Assembly: GCA_038250905.1 (NCBI GenBank)
Contig: JBBSBV010000007.1
Coordinates: 61,726 to 125,725 of the forward strand
Direction: 5' to 3'
Source of the DNA: JAENVU01 sp038250905
Lineage (GTDB): Bacteria > Actinomycetota > Acidimicrobiia > IMCC26256 > JAENVU01
DNA length: 64,000 bases
The notes below the pieces were generated by a model. It ran no database searches and was not told where the DNA came from. It was given only the letters and a program-made list of their open reading frames with translations. A program made the position numbers and the translations under genes. This document shows positions 41,340 through 49,761 of the stretch, in pieces (within the stretch, counting starts at the first letter, position 1; every line of letters begins with the position of its first letter).

Positions 41340-42353
41340 ATGCCTACGCTTTTGGTGACCGGTGCCGCGGGGTTCATCGGCTCGAACTTCGTCCGTCACT
41401 GGGTCGAGCGCCACCCCGACGATGCGATCGTCGCGGTCGATGTGCTCACGTATGCCGGGAATCGCCCGAATCTCGCCGATGTCGAGGACCGGATCACGTT
41501 CCTCCAGGCCGACATCGGTGACGGCCCGGCGATGCAGGCCGCGCTCGAGACCCACGGTGTCGACGTGATCGTGAACTTCGCGGCCGAGTCGCACAACAGC
41601 TTGGCGATCCTCGATCCCGGTCGCTTCATGCGCACCAATGCGCTCGGCACCCAGGTGCTCTGCGACGCGGCCCGGCTCGTGGGCGTGGAGCGGTTCCACC
41701 ACGTCTCCACGTGCGAGGTCTACGGAGACCTCGCACTCGACGATCCCGGGGCGTTCACCGAGGACTCGCCGTACCGGCCGCGGACGCCGTACAACGCGTC
41801 CAAGGCCGCCGCCGACCACATCGTGCGGGCCTACCACGAGACCTTCGACCTGCCGATCACCATCACCAATTGCTCCAACAATTACGGGCCGTTCCAGTTT
41901 CCCGAGAAGGTCATCCCGCTCTTCACGACCCGGGCCCTGAACGACGAGTCGCTGCCGCTGTACGAGTCGACTGCGAACCAGCGGGAGTGGCTCCATGTCC
42001 TCGACCACTGCACCGCGATCGAACTCGTCCTCGAGTCCGGCCGGGTGGGGGAGACCTACAACGTGGGGAGCGGCGTGGAGGCGAGCGTGGCCGAGATCGC
42101 GGATCTCGTGCTCGCCGCGACCGGCAAGCCGGCGTCGTTGAAGACGATCGTGCCCGACCGACCGGGTCACGACCGGCGGTACCTGCTCGACAGTTCGAAA
42201 CTCCGCCGGGAACTCGGTTGGGAGCCGGTCATCGGGTTCGCGGACGGCATGCGCGACACCGTCGCCTGGTACGCCGAGCACCGTGATTGGTGGGAACCAC
42301 TGAAGGACCGGGCTCCGGTGGTCGAGGACTCGTGGGTGGGCACGCCCAAGTGA
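41340..42353 (+). CDS. rfbB: dTDP-glucose 4,6-dehydratase-like SDR with Asp-to-Cys change
   Basis: The 337-residue extended SDR has TGAAGFIGSNF, AAESHNS, YNASK (Tyr151, Lys155) and NNYGPFQFPEK, the RmlB family pattern. In RmlB the dehydration acid is Asp in the TDE triad. Here the triad reads Thr124-Cys125-Glu126 (VSTCEVYGDL). So the Asp acid is missing, and either Cys can serve or the reaction differs. AAESHNSLAI also differs from the usual AAESHVDRSI. The start ATG follows TAGAAT by six bases. It opens the nucleotide-sugar cluster. Confidence 0.82.
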   Translation: MPTLLVTGAAGFIGSNFVRHWVERHPDDAIVAVDVLTYAGNRPNLADVEDRITFLQADIGDGPAMQAALETHGVDVIVNFAAESHNSLAILDPGRFMRTNALGTQVLCDAARLVGVERFHHVSTCEVYGDLALDDPGAFTEDSPYRPRTPYNASKAAADHIVRAYHETFDLPITITNCSNNYGPFQFPEKVIPLFTTRALNDESLPLYESTANQREWLHVLDHCTAIELVLESGRVGETYNVGSGVEASVAEIADLVLAATGKPASLKTIVPDRPGHDRRYLLDSSKLRRELGWEPVIGFADGMRDTVAWYAEHRDWWEPLKDRAPVVEDSWVGTPK

Positions 42354-42420
42354 ACGGCCACGCCGTGAATGGGGCCGACCGGCAACACCGGGACAAAGGC
42401 TGGGAAATCGAGAGCAATGA

Positions 42421-43725
42421 GTGGAGATCATGAGTGATGTAGCGATCATCGGCGCGGGGTACGTGGGTCTGACCACGGCCGTGTGCCTCGCCCACCTCGG
42501 CCACGACGTGGTGTGTGCCGACATCGAGCCCGAGCGGGTGGATCGCCTGAACAAGGGCGAGGTGCCGATCCTCGAGGACGGGCTGCCCGAACTGCTCGCC
42601 GAGGGGCTCTCGTCGCGCCGGTTGCGGTTCGTGCTCGGCGCCAAGAACGCGGCGAGCGTCGCCGGGTTCGTCTTCCTCTGTGTCCCGACACCCCAGGGCG
42701 ACGACGGCGCCGCCGACCTCTCCTACGTGGACGCGGTGGCGCGGGAGATCGCGCCGGTCCTGAAGCCCGGCACGGTCGTGATCAACAAGTCGACGATGCC
42801 GGTGGGCTCGACCCGCATGGTGCAGCGTGTGCTGGCCGAGGCCGGTGCGCCGCCCGAGGAGGTGCTGGTCGCGTCGAACCCCGAGTTCCTGCGCGAAGGC
42901 ACCTCGATCCGCGATTTCCTCGAACCGAACCGCGTGGTGATCGGCTGTACCGACGCCTCGGTCGCGGTGCGCGTCTCGGACCTGTACAAGAACCTCAACG
43001 CGCCGATCCTCGTCACCGACCCCGCGTCGGCCGAGATGATCAAGTACGCGTCCAACGCGTTCCTGGCCACGAAGATCTCGTTCATCAACGCGATTGCGAA
43101 CCTGTGCGAAGCCGTCGACGCCGACGTCCGCGAAGTCGCGCTCGGCATGGGGTACGACCAGCGCATCGGGTTCGAGTTCCTCCACCCCGGACCGGGGTAC
43201 GGCGGCTCGTGCTTCCCGAAGGACACCCAGGCGCTGCTCTACACCGCACGCAAAGCGGGCTACGACTTCTCGCTGCTCAACGGTGTGGTGCAGGTCAACA
43301 AGGAACAGCACGAGCGGATGGTCACCAAGATCACCGATCTCGTCGGTGGCTCGCTCCGGGGTGTCACCGTCGCGTGCTGGGGACTCACCTTCAAGGCCAA
43401 CACCGACGACCTGCGGGATTCGCCAGCGCTGGTGTTCGTGCGGCGCCTGATCGAGGAGGGTGCCATCGTCCGCGCCTACGACCCGGCGGCCGGCGAGCGG
43501 GCCGGCGAGATGATCCCGGAACTCAACGTGTTCGCGGACCCGTACGAGGTGTGCGAAGGGGCTGCGGCCCTCGCCGTGCTCACCGAATGGGACGAGTTCC
43601 GCTGGATGGACTTCGACCGGGTGGCCGAGATGTTGCAGACTCCTACCGTGCTCGACACCCGGAACCTGCTCGACCCCGCGGCACTGCGGCGTCACGGGTA
43701 CACCTACGAAGGCGTGGGCCGCTAG
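42421..43725 (+). CDS. ugd: UDP-glucose 6-dehydrogenase
   Basis: The 434-residue protein oxidises UDP-glucose to UDP-glucuronate with two NAD. It has IIGAGYVGLTTAV, CVPTPQ, NPEFLREGTSI, and the catalytic Cys264 in GGSCFPKD, then GLTFKANTDDLRDSP. ATG 42430 is an alternative start three codons in. Spacing of ribosome-site-like GGAG to either start is poor. The TAG stop overlaps the next GTG. With the following decarboxylase it makes the two-step route UDP-glucose to UDP-xylose. Confidence 0.94.
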   Translation: MEIMSDVAIIGAGYVGLTTAVCLAHLGHDVVCADIEPERVDRLNKGEVPILEDGLPELLAEGLSSRRLRFVLGAKNAASVAGFVFLCVPTPQGDDGAADLSYVDAVAREIAPVLKPGTVVINKSTMPVGSTRMVQRVLAEAGAPPEEVLVASNPEFLREGTSIRDFLEPNRVVIGCTDASVAVRVSDLYKNLNAPILVTDPASAEMIKYASNAFLATKISFINAIANLCEAVDADVREVALGMGYDQRIGFEFLHPGPGYGGSCFPKDTQALLYTARKAGYDFSLLNGVVQVNKEQHERMVTKITDLVGGSLRGVTVACWGLTFKANTDDLRDSPALVFVRRLIEEGAIVRAYDPAAGERAGEMIPELNVFADPYEVCEGAAALAVLTEWDEFRWMDFDRVAEMLQTPTVLDTRNLLDPAALRRHGYTYEGVGR

Positions 43726-44723
43726 TGCCGGACCCCACCGCAGCGCGTCCCCGCCGACGGGCGACCGACGCACCCCGCCCGCGCGCCGTCGTGAGCGGCG
43801 CCGCCGGATTCCTCGCGTCGCACCTCTCGGAGAAGCTCGTGGCGGACGGTTGGGACGTCGTCGGTCTCGACAACCTCCTCACCGGGCGGATGGAGAACCT
43901 CGACAAGCTGCTGCCGCTCGAGCAGTTCACGTTCGAGCATTACGACGTGACGAACTTCGTGCACGTCTCGGGTGCGATCGACGCGGTGTTGCACTTCGCG
44001 AGCCCGGCGAGCCCGGTCGACTACCTCGAGCACCCGATCAAGACGATGAAGGTCGGCTCGCTCGGCACGCACAACATGCTCGGCCTCGCCCTGGCCAAGA
44101 ACGCCAAGTTCTTCCTCGCGTCCACGAGTGAGGTCTACGGCGACCCGCTGGTGCACCCTCAGACCGAGGACTACTGGGGCCACGTGAACCCGATCGGCCC
44201 GCGCGGCGTTTACGACGAGGCGAAGCGGTTCGCGGAGGCACTCACCCTCGCGTACCACCGCAGTCACGGACTCGACGTCCGGATCATCCGGATCTTCAAC
44301 ACCTACGGCCCGCGTCTGCGTCCGGCCGACGGTCGTGTCGTCTCCAACTTCCTGGTGCAGGCGATCCAGGGTGACCCGCTCACCGTGTACGGCGACGGCA
44401 AGCAGACCCGCTCGTTCTGCTTCGTGGAGGACGAGATCCGCGGCATCGTGGCCCTGTTGAACTCCGACTACGTGGGTCCCGTCAACATCGGCAACCCGAA
44501 CGAGTTCACGATCCTCGAACTCGCCGAGGCCGTCATCGACGTCACCGGCTCGTCGTCGGAGATCATCTTCGAGGACCTGCCGGTGGACGACCCGATGCAA
44601 CGCAAGCCCGACATCAGCCTCGCGAAGTCGCTGCTCGGGTGGGAACCCACGATCCAGCTCCGCGAGGGACTGGAACGGACCTACGCCTGGTACAAGGCAG
44701 AGCTCGAGGCGCGGGGTGCCTGA
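43725..44723 (+). CDS. uxs: UDP-glucuronate decarboxylase (UDP-xylose synthase)
   Basis: The 332-residue SDR has SGAAGFLASHLSEKL, FASPASPVDYLEHPIKT, TSEVYGDPLVHPQTEDYWGHV at residues about 128-148 and RGVYDEAKRFAE with the Tyr/Lys pair. This is the pattern of UXS enzymes, whose Ser-Glu pair (TSE) and Arg before the Tyr are used for decarboxylation of UDP-glucuronate. The neighbour ugd makes its substrate. GTG 43725 overlaps the ugd stop (TAGTG). It could instead be a related GDP-sugar epimerase, but that is less likely. Confidence 0.88.
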   Translation: MPDPTAARPRRRATDAPRPRAVVSGAAGFLASHLSEKLVADGWDVVGLDNLLTGRMENLDKLLPLEQFTFEHYDVTNFVHVSGAIDAVLHFASPASPVDYLEHPIKTMKVGSLGTHNMLGLALAKNAKFFLASTSEVYGDPLVHPQTEDYWGHVNPIGPRGVYDEAKRFAEALTLAYHRSHGLDVRIIRIFNTYGPRLRPADGRVVSNFLVQAIQGDPLTVYGDGKQTRSFCFVEDEIRGIVALLNSDYVGPVNIGNPNEFTILELAEAVIDVTGSSSEIIFEDLPVDDPMQRKPDISLAKSLLGWEPTIQLREGLERTYAWYKAELEARGA

Positions 44724-45441
44724 CATCGACGGCCGACCAGTGGATACGGGCGGGTACACCAAGCTGTCGGTCATCGTGCCGATCTTCAACGAGCGCAACA
44801 CCGTCGTCGAGATCATGCGGCGCATGCGGGCCGTGGAGCTGCCCATCGAATGCGAGTTCATCCTCGTCGACGACGGCAGTTCGGACGGGACCCGTCAGGT
44901 CCTCCAACAGCTCGGCGACTCGACGGTCCGGGTGGTCAGCCATCCGCAGAACCGCGGCAAGGGCGCGGCGATCCGGACCGGGCTCGAGCACGTCACCGGT
45001 GATCTCATCCTGATCCAGGACGCCGACCTCGAGTACGACCCGGACGACTGGCCCAAGCTCCTGGCGCCGATCTTCCGCGGGAAGGCCACCGTCGTGTACG
45101 GGTCCCGGTTCACCGGCGAGCGCCGCAACATGTTGTTCCTGCACTGGATCGGCAACCGCATGCTGTCGCTCACCACGAACGTGCTCTACAACACGACGCT
45201 CTCCGACATGGAGACCTGTTACAAGCTCTTCGACCGCAAGGTGTTCGACGGCGTGACGATCCGGTCCGACCGGTTCGACTTCGAACCCGAGATCACCGCC
45301 AAGGTCCTCCGCCAGGGCATCCGGATTTACGAGGTCCCGATCTCCTACACCGGGCGCGAGTTCCACGAGGGCAAGAAGATCACCTGGCGGGACGGATTCG
45401 CGGCTCTCTATGCGCTGGTGAAGTTCCGCTTCGTGCAGTGA
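44716..45441 (+). CDS. Family 2 glycosyltransferase, polyprenyl-phosphate sugar transferase type
   Basis: The 241-residue GT-A protein has LSVIVPIFNERNTVVEIMRRM, ILVDDGSSDGT, GKGAAIRTGLEHVTGDLILIQDADLEYDP with the DxD, and GSRF. It is of the DPM1-like class, without a C-terminal membrane anchor, and may load a sugar on polyprenyl phosphate for envelope glycan synthesis. GTG 44716 overlaps the end of uxs by eight bases. The next GT2 overlaps its stop. Confidence 0.9.
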   Translation: MPDIDGRPVDTGGYTKLSVIVPIFNERNTVVEIMRRMRAVELPIECEFILVDDGSSDGTRQVLQQLGDSTVRVVSHPQNRGKGAAIRTGLEHVTGDLILIQDADLEYDPDDWPKLLAPIFRGKATVVYGSRFTGERRNMLFLHWIGNRMLSLTTNVLYNTTLSDMETCYKLFDRKVFDGVTIRSDRFDFEPEITAKVLRQGIRIYEVPISYTGREFHEGKKITWRDGFAALYALVKFRFVQ

Positions 45442-46361
45442 ACGCGGAGTCCGGCCCCGAGCCCGACTGGGCCGCGGTGGTCGTGAACTACCACTCCGGC
45501 CCCGTCATCGCCGAGTGCGTCGCGTCGCTCCTTGCCGATGTCGGCACCGCGGCCGGCCCCCCGGAAGTGGTGGTGGTCGACAACGGTTCGGACGGTGACG
45601 CACTCGCGACGTGGCTCGCGCCGTTCCCGGCCGTGACCGTGCTCCGGCCCGGATCGAACCTCGGGTACGCGCGCGCCGCCAACCTCGGGATCGCGGCGAC
45701 CCGGGCGCCGTTCGTCGCGGTGTTCAATCCCGACGCCAGTCTCGAGCCCGGATCCGCGGCCGCGGTGCTGGAGGCGTTCGCGAACGACCCCACCGTCGAC
45801 GTCGTCGGTCCGCGCATCCGCAACCCGGACGGTTCGGTGTACCCGTCGGCGCGCCAGGCTCCGGGAACCGGCATCGCCGTCGGGCATGCGTTGCTGGGTG
45901 GCGTGGCACCGCGCAACCGGTTCACCACCGCCTACCGCCAACTCGACACCGATCCCGACATCGCGCGCGAGGTCGACTGGGTGTCGGGTGCGGCCCTGTG
46001 GTTCCGCCGCGCCGCACTGGACCGGGTCGGAGGATGGGACGAACGGTTCTTCCTCTTCATGGAGGACATCGACGTGTGCCGGGAGATCCGGGACCACGGC
46101 GGCCGGATCCGGTACGAGCCCCGCGCCGGCGTGACCCACACGGTGGGGACCAGTCGCGCCGCAGCACCGTCGCGGTCGATCGCGCTCCACCATCGGGCGG
46201 CCTACCGCTACCTCGACAAGTGGTGGCGGGGCCCGCAGCGGCTCGCACTCCCGGCTGCGGGCGCGTTCCTCGGGGTCCGAGCGGGCTGGTCCATCGGGGC
46301 GTCGAGGCTGCGGGCGACGGTCGCGCGACCCCGTCCCGGATCCCGGCCGCCCACCGGATAG
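45438..46361 (+). CDS. Family 2 glycosyltransferase, rhamnosyltransferase-like
   Basis: The 307-residue protein has AVVVNYHSGPVIAECVASL, VVVVDNGSDG, NLGYARAANLGI, and NPDASLEPGS with a DxS-type donor motif, then GAALWFRRAALDRVGGWDERFFLFMEDIDVCREI. This order is that of WbbL-type rhamnosyltransferases. The start GTG overlaps the upstream GT2 stop by four bases. A dTDP-sugar donor would be consistent with the RmlB-like enzyme nearby, but that is inference. Confidence 0.88.
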   Translation: MNAESGPEPDWAAVVVNYHSGPVIAECVASLLADVGTAAGPPEVVVVDNGSDGDALATWLAPFPAVTVLRPGSNLGYARAANLGIAATRAPFVAVFNPDASLEPGSAAAVLEAFANDPTVDVVGPRIRNPDGSVYPSARQAPGTGIAVGHALLGGVAPRNRFTTAYRQLDTDPDIAREVDWVSGAALWFRRAALDRVGGWDERFFLFMEDIDVCREIRDHGGRIRYEPRAGVTHTVGTSRAAAPSRSIALHHRAAYRYLDKWWRGPQRLALPAAGAFLGVRAGWSIGASRLRATVARPRPGSRPPTG

Positions 46362-46364
46362 CCT
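46359..46364 (+). promoter_or_regulatory. -10 element of a promoter for the His-rich membrane protein
   Basis: TAGCCT overlaps the TAG stop of the upstream glycosyltransferase and is ten bases before ATG 46375. Confidence 0.4.
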
Positions 46365-46374
46365 GACCGCCGCC

Positions 46375-47178
46375 ATGGCCAAACCGAAGACGAGTAAATA
46401 CAGCCGCGCCCGTATCCGCTCCAAAGTGCGGCGGCCGAAGCGTGCCGGCGCGTCACGCGGCTGGATGATCGCCACCATCGCCATCTTCGTCGTCGGGGCC
46501 CTCCTGGTGGTGCTGAGCTACAACGACCGCAAGAACGCCGCTGATGTCGCCCCCCGCCTCGGCGACCACTTCCACGCCTATCTCGGCGTGAACATCTGTG
46601 GCACCTGGGAGCCCGCGGTTCCCGCCTTCGAGGGTCGGGACGGCAGCAACGACCCGAACGCGACGCCCCGAGCCGGGATCCACTCCCACGCCGACTACCT
46701 GATCCACGACCACCCGTTCTCGAGTGACGAGTCGGGCAAGAAAGCCACGCTCGGCCGCTACCTCGGGTACGCGCAGACCCAACTCTCCGACTCGGCGATC
46801 AAGCTGTGGAGCCAGTGGGTCCCGAACGTCGACAAGAAGAACGGCCAGACGTGCCCGGGTGGCAAGAAGCCGGGCGAGGTCCAGTACAAGGTCGGTCGGC
46901 TCGGCGATCCGTGGCCCAAGCAGGCCAAGTCCGGGAATCCGGCCGACTGGCACATCGCGAACGGCGAAATCATCGCGTTGTACTTCCTGCCCAAGGGTGA
47001 CGCGCTCGACCAGCCACCGGGTTCGGATCAGGCGCTGAAGAGCATCAGTGACCTCGGTGGGCAACCGGCGGTTCCCTCGTCCTCGACGACCGCCGCCACG
47101 ACCGCCACCACCGCCCCGGCCACCGGGAGCACGACCTCCAGCAGCCCGGCAGGCAGCAGCACCACGACCAAGCCGTGA
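46375..47178 (+). CDS. Membrane-anchored His-rich protein, unknown
   Basis: The 267-residue protein has a very basic N terminus (Lys/Arg-rich residues 1-28), one membrane anchor (about residues 30-48), an extracytoplasmic domain and a Ser/Thr-rich tail from residue 235. The domain has HFHAYLGVNICG (His65, His67, Cys75) and HSHADYLIHDHPF (His103, His105, His111, His113), a second Cys160 and His193. Metal binding is plausible. I recognise no family with known function. It overlaps the start of the sugar nucleotidyltransferase, so it is part of that envelope gene group. Confidence 0.6.
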   Translation: MAKPKTSKYSRARIRSKVRRPKRAGASRGWMIATIAIFVVGALLVVLSYNDRKNAADVAPRLGDHFHAYLGVNICGTWEPAVPAFEGRDGSNDPNATPRAGIHSHADYLIHDHPFSSDESGKKATLGRYLGYAQTQLSDSAIKLWSQWVPNVDKKNGQTCPGGKKPGEVQYKVGRLGDPWPKQAKSGNPADWHIANGEIIALYFLPKGDALDQPPGSDQALKSISDLGGQPAVPSSSTTAATTATTAPATGSTTSSSPAGSSTTTKP

Positions 47179-48179
47179 AAGCCGTCGTCCTCGTCGGTGG
47201 CGCGGGGACGCGTCTACGTCCGTTGACGTTCTCGACGCCGAAGCCGTTGCTGCCGATCGCCAACGTGCCGTTCCTCGAACGGCAGCTGCAGTGGCTGGCG
47301 GAGTACGGCGTCGACGAGGCGGTCCTGTCGCTCGGCTACCTGCCCGAGGCGTTCACCGAGCATTTCTCCGACGAGCGTTTCGGCGACATGAAGCTGCGGT
47401 TCGTCGTCGAGCACGAACCGCTCGGGACGGCCGGCGGTATCCGCCTCGCCGCCGACGGCATCAACGAGCGAATCGTCGTGTGCAACGGCGACGTGCTGAC
47501 CGACCTCGATCTCGGCGCCTTCGTCGCGTTCCACGAGGCGCGGGGCGCGGAAGCGACGATCTCACTGGCGCGGGTGGACGATCCGTCGGCCTTCGGTGTC
47601 GTGCCCACGCGTCACGACGGCGAGGTGATCGCGTTCGTGGAGAAGCCGCCGCGGGAGCAGGCGCCCACCAACTGGATCAACGCGGGCACCTACGTGCTCG
47701 AACCCTCGGTCCTCGCCTCGATCCCACCGCGCTTGAACGTCTCGATCGAACGGGAGACGTTCCCCCGGATGCTCGAACGCCCGGGTCGGCTCTACGCCAT
47801 GAAGTCCGAGGGCTACTGGCTCGACATCGGGACGCCCGCGAAGTACTTCGAAGCCCATGTCGACGTCCTGGCCGGCAAGGTCGGACTTCCGCCGACGCCC
47901 GACGCGCACGAGCAGGCCCCCGGTGTCTGGCTGGAACCCGGTGCCACCGTCGACCCGTCCGCCACGTTGACCGCGCCGGTTCTCGTCGGTGCCCGAGCGC
48001 GCATCGGCGCCGGGGTCACGGTGGGTCGCAGCGTGATCGGTGCCGACGCGTCGATCGAGGCCGGTGCCACCGTCACCGACAGCGTCGTCTTCGGGGGTGT
48101 GGCCATCGCCGCCGGGGAGACCGTCCACGGCGTGGCGGTCGACCGTGAGGCCCGACTCGCATTGGAAGGGGAGCAATGA
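47175..48179 (+). CDS. Sugar-1-phosphate nucleotidyltransferase (mannose-1-phosphate guanylyltransferase-like)
   Basis: The 334-residue protein has the pyrophosphorylase N terminus LVGGAGTRLRPLTFSTPKPLLPI, CNGDVLTDLD, FVEKP and NAGTYVLEPSVL. A left-handed beta-helix with hexapeptide repeats begins near residue 255 (GATVDPSATLTAPVLVGARARIGAGVTV). This two-domain layout is typical of GDP-mannose pyrophosphorylase-type and related enzymes. The nucleotide and sugar cannot be fixed. GTG 47175 overlaps the preceding stop. The end overlaps the next ATG. Confidence 0.85.
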   Translation: MKAVVLVGGAGTRLRPLTFSTPKPLLPIANVPFLERQLQWLAEYGVDEAVLSLGYLPEAFTEHFSDERFGDMKLRFVVEHEPLGTAGGIRLAADGINERIVVCNGDVLTDLDLGAFVAFHEARGAEATISLARVDDPSAFGVVPTRHDGEVIAFVEKPPREQAPTNWINAGTYVLEPSVLASIPPRLNVSIERETFPRMLERPGRLYAMKSEGYWLDIGTPAKYFEAHVDVLAGKVGLPPTPDAHEQAPGVWLEPGATVDPSATLTAPVLVGARARIGAGVTVGRSVIGADASIEAGATVTDSVVFGGVAIAAGETVHGVAVDREARLALEGEQ

Positions 48180-49114
48180 AGGCGCTGATCACCGGGGGAG
48201 CCGGGTTCATCGGCTCGACGCTCGCCGATCGTCTCCTGGCCGACGGCTGGTCGGTCGACGTCGCCGACGACCTGTCCAGCGGATCGCTCGCGAACCTGGC
48301 GGGTGCCCGATCGGTCGGGGATCGCCGGTTCTCGTTCCACCGGATCGACATTCGCAACGCCGCCGTCACCGACCTCATCGAGTCCCGCAAGCCCGACGTG
48401 GTCTTCCACCTCGCGGCGCAGGCCGACGTGCGGGTCTCGGTCGCGCGGCCCCAGTTCGACGCCGAGGTGAACCTCATCGGCACCCTCAACGTCTGCCAGG
48501 GCGCACTCGCCGCCGGCGCCAAGAAGGTGGTGTTCGCCAGTTCCGGTGGGACGATCTACGGCACCCCCACCGAGATCCCCACCCCGGAGACGCACCCGCA
48601 GCGGCCGGAGTCGCCGTACGGCGTGGCCAAGAAGGCCGGTGGTGACTACCTCTTCTATTACCGCGAGATCCACGGCCTCGACTACGCAGCCACGGCGTTC
48701 GCCAACGTCTACGGCCCGCGTCAGGACCCCCACGGCGAGGCGGGCGTGGTCGCGATCTTCACCGGCCTGTTCCTCGAACGGCGCCGGCCGACCATCTTCG
48801 GCACCGGTGACCAGACCCGGGACTTCGTCTTCGTCGACGACGTCGTCGACGCGCTGGCCCGTGCCGCGGAACGCGGTGAGGGGATCATCAACATCGGGAC
48901 CGGCGCCGAGACCAGCGTCAACGATCTCTACGGGTCGATGGCCCGCGCCACCGGCTACAACGAACCGCCCAACTACGCGCCGGCGCGCGTCGGTGAGTTG
49001 GAGCGGTCCGCGCTGGCCGTCGGCCGGGCCTACGAAGAGTTGGGCTGGAAGCCGTTCACGTCGCTCGACGAAGGCGTGAGCCGCACCCTCGACTGGTTCC
49101 GCGACCGCCGCTGA
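48176..49114 (+). CDS. NAD-dependent sugar epimerase/dehydratase (UDP-glucose 4-epimerase-like)
   Basis: The 312-residue extended SDR has ITGGAGFIGSTLADRL, DDLSSG, HLAAQADVRVSV, SSGGTIYG and YGVAKKAGGDYL with Tyr-x3-Lys. This layout is that of GalE-like and related UDP-sugar epimerases. ATG 48176 overlaps the nucleotidyltransferase stop, so the pair is translationally coupled. The gene ends 13 bases before the convergent nitroreductase. Exact substrate is not determined. Confidence 0.86.
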   Translation: MKALITGGAGFIGSTLADRLLADGWSVDVADDLSSGSLANLAGARSVGDRRFSFHRIDIRNAAVTDLIESRKPDVVFHLAAQADVRVSVARPQFDAEVNLIGTLNVCQGALAAGAKKVVFASSGGTIYGTPTEIPTPETHPQRPESPYGVAKKAGGDYLFYYREIHGLDYAATAFANVYGPRQDPHGEAGVVAIFTGLFLERRRPTIFGTGDQTRDFVFVDDVVDALARAAERGEGIINIGTGAETSVNDLYGSMARATGYNEPPNYAPARVGELERSALAVGRAYEELGWKPFTSLDEGVSRTLDWFRDRR

Positions 49115-49127
49115 AGTCCACCGGCGC

Positions 49128-49742
49128 TCAGCGCTGCACCCGCAGTTCCTCCATCGGGATCGGCGGGCGTGGCCGCCCCACGTACGCGGGGTCGGGATGG
49201 CCGACGAGGACGAGCGCGTGGGGGAGCCACGTCGGGTCCAGGTCCAGTGCGTCCCGGGCCGCCTCGGGGCAGAAGATCGGTGCCGCCACCCAGCAGGACG
49301 CGAGGCCGAGATCGGCCGTCGCGAGCATGAGGTTCTCGACCGCGGCGCCGAGGGACAGCAGGGCCATGCCCCACTCGGCCCGCTGCCGGGGTTCGTCGGG
49401 ATACCGGTCGAGGCCGTTCCAGGTGAGGCACCCGAGCACGAGGGCCGGGGCCGACTCGATCTTCACCCGGGACCGATCGATGAGGTCGTCGACGGTCGCG
49501 TCGGCCACGCCGTCCCGCGCGAGGTCCACCCGCCACTGCCGGCCCATGCCCGCCGCCAACTGCTGCTTCGCCGCCTCGGATCGGATCACCACGAAGCGCC
49601 ACGGTCGGGAGTGATGGGGCGCCGGGGCCGAGCACGCGGCGCGCACCGCGGTGTCGAGCAGTTCGGGATCGACCGGGGCCGCGGTGAACGACCGGATCGA
49701 CCGCCGGGCGCGGATGAACGCCGGGATCAGGTGGTCGGACAC
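49128..49742 (-). CDS. Nitroreductase family protein resembling the FbiB C-terminal domain
   Basis: The 204-residue FMN-binding protein has RARRSIRSFTAAPVDPELL, APHHSRPWRFVVI and GAAVENLMLATADLGLASCWVAAPIF. In Mycobacterium the FbiB C-terminal half has this fold and reduces dehydro-F420-0 during F420 synthesis. Here it follows cofE in the same operon after 19 bases but as a separate gene in a different frame. So it may be a split FbiB, with the same job. GTG 49742 is the start I favour. Confidence 0.82.
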   Translation of the reverse strand: MSDHLIPAFIRARRSIRSFTAAPVDPELLDTAVRAACSAPAPHHSRPWRFVVIRSEAAKQQLAAGMGRQWRVDLARDGVADATVDDLIDRSRVKIESAPALVLGCLTWNGLDRYPDEPRQRAEWGMALLSLGAAVENLMLATADLGLASCWVAAPIFCPEAARDALDLDPTWLPHALVLVGHPDPAYVGRPRPPIPMEELRVQR

Positions 49743-49761
49743 GGGTCGGCCTCGGCTCGGA

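Noticed and set aside
38923..41340. Plus-strand open frame of 805 codons overlapping pabB and the LCP gene
   Set aside because: It spans two divergent real genes in a shifted frame and shows only Arg/Gly/Pro-rich translation.
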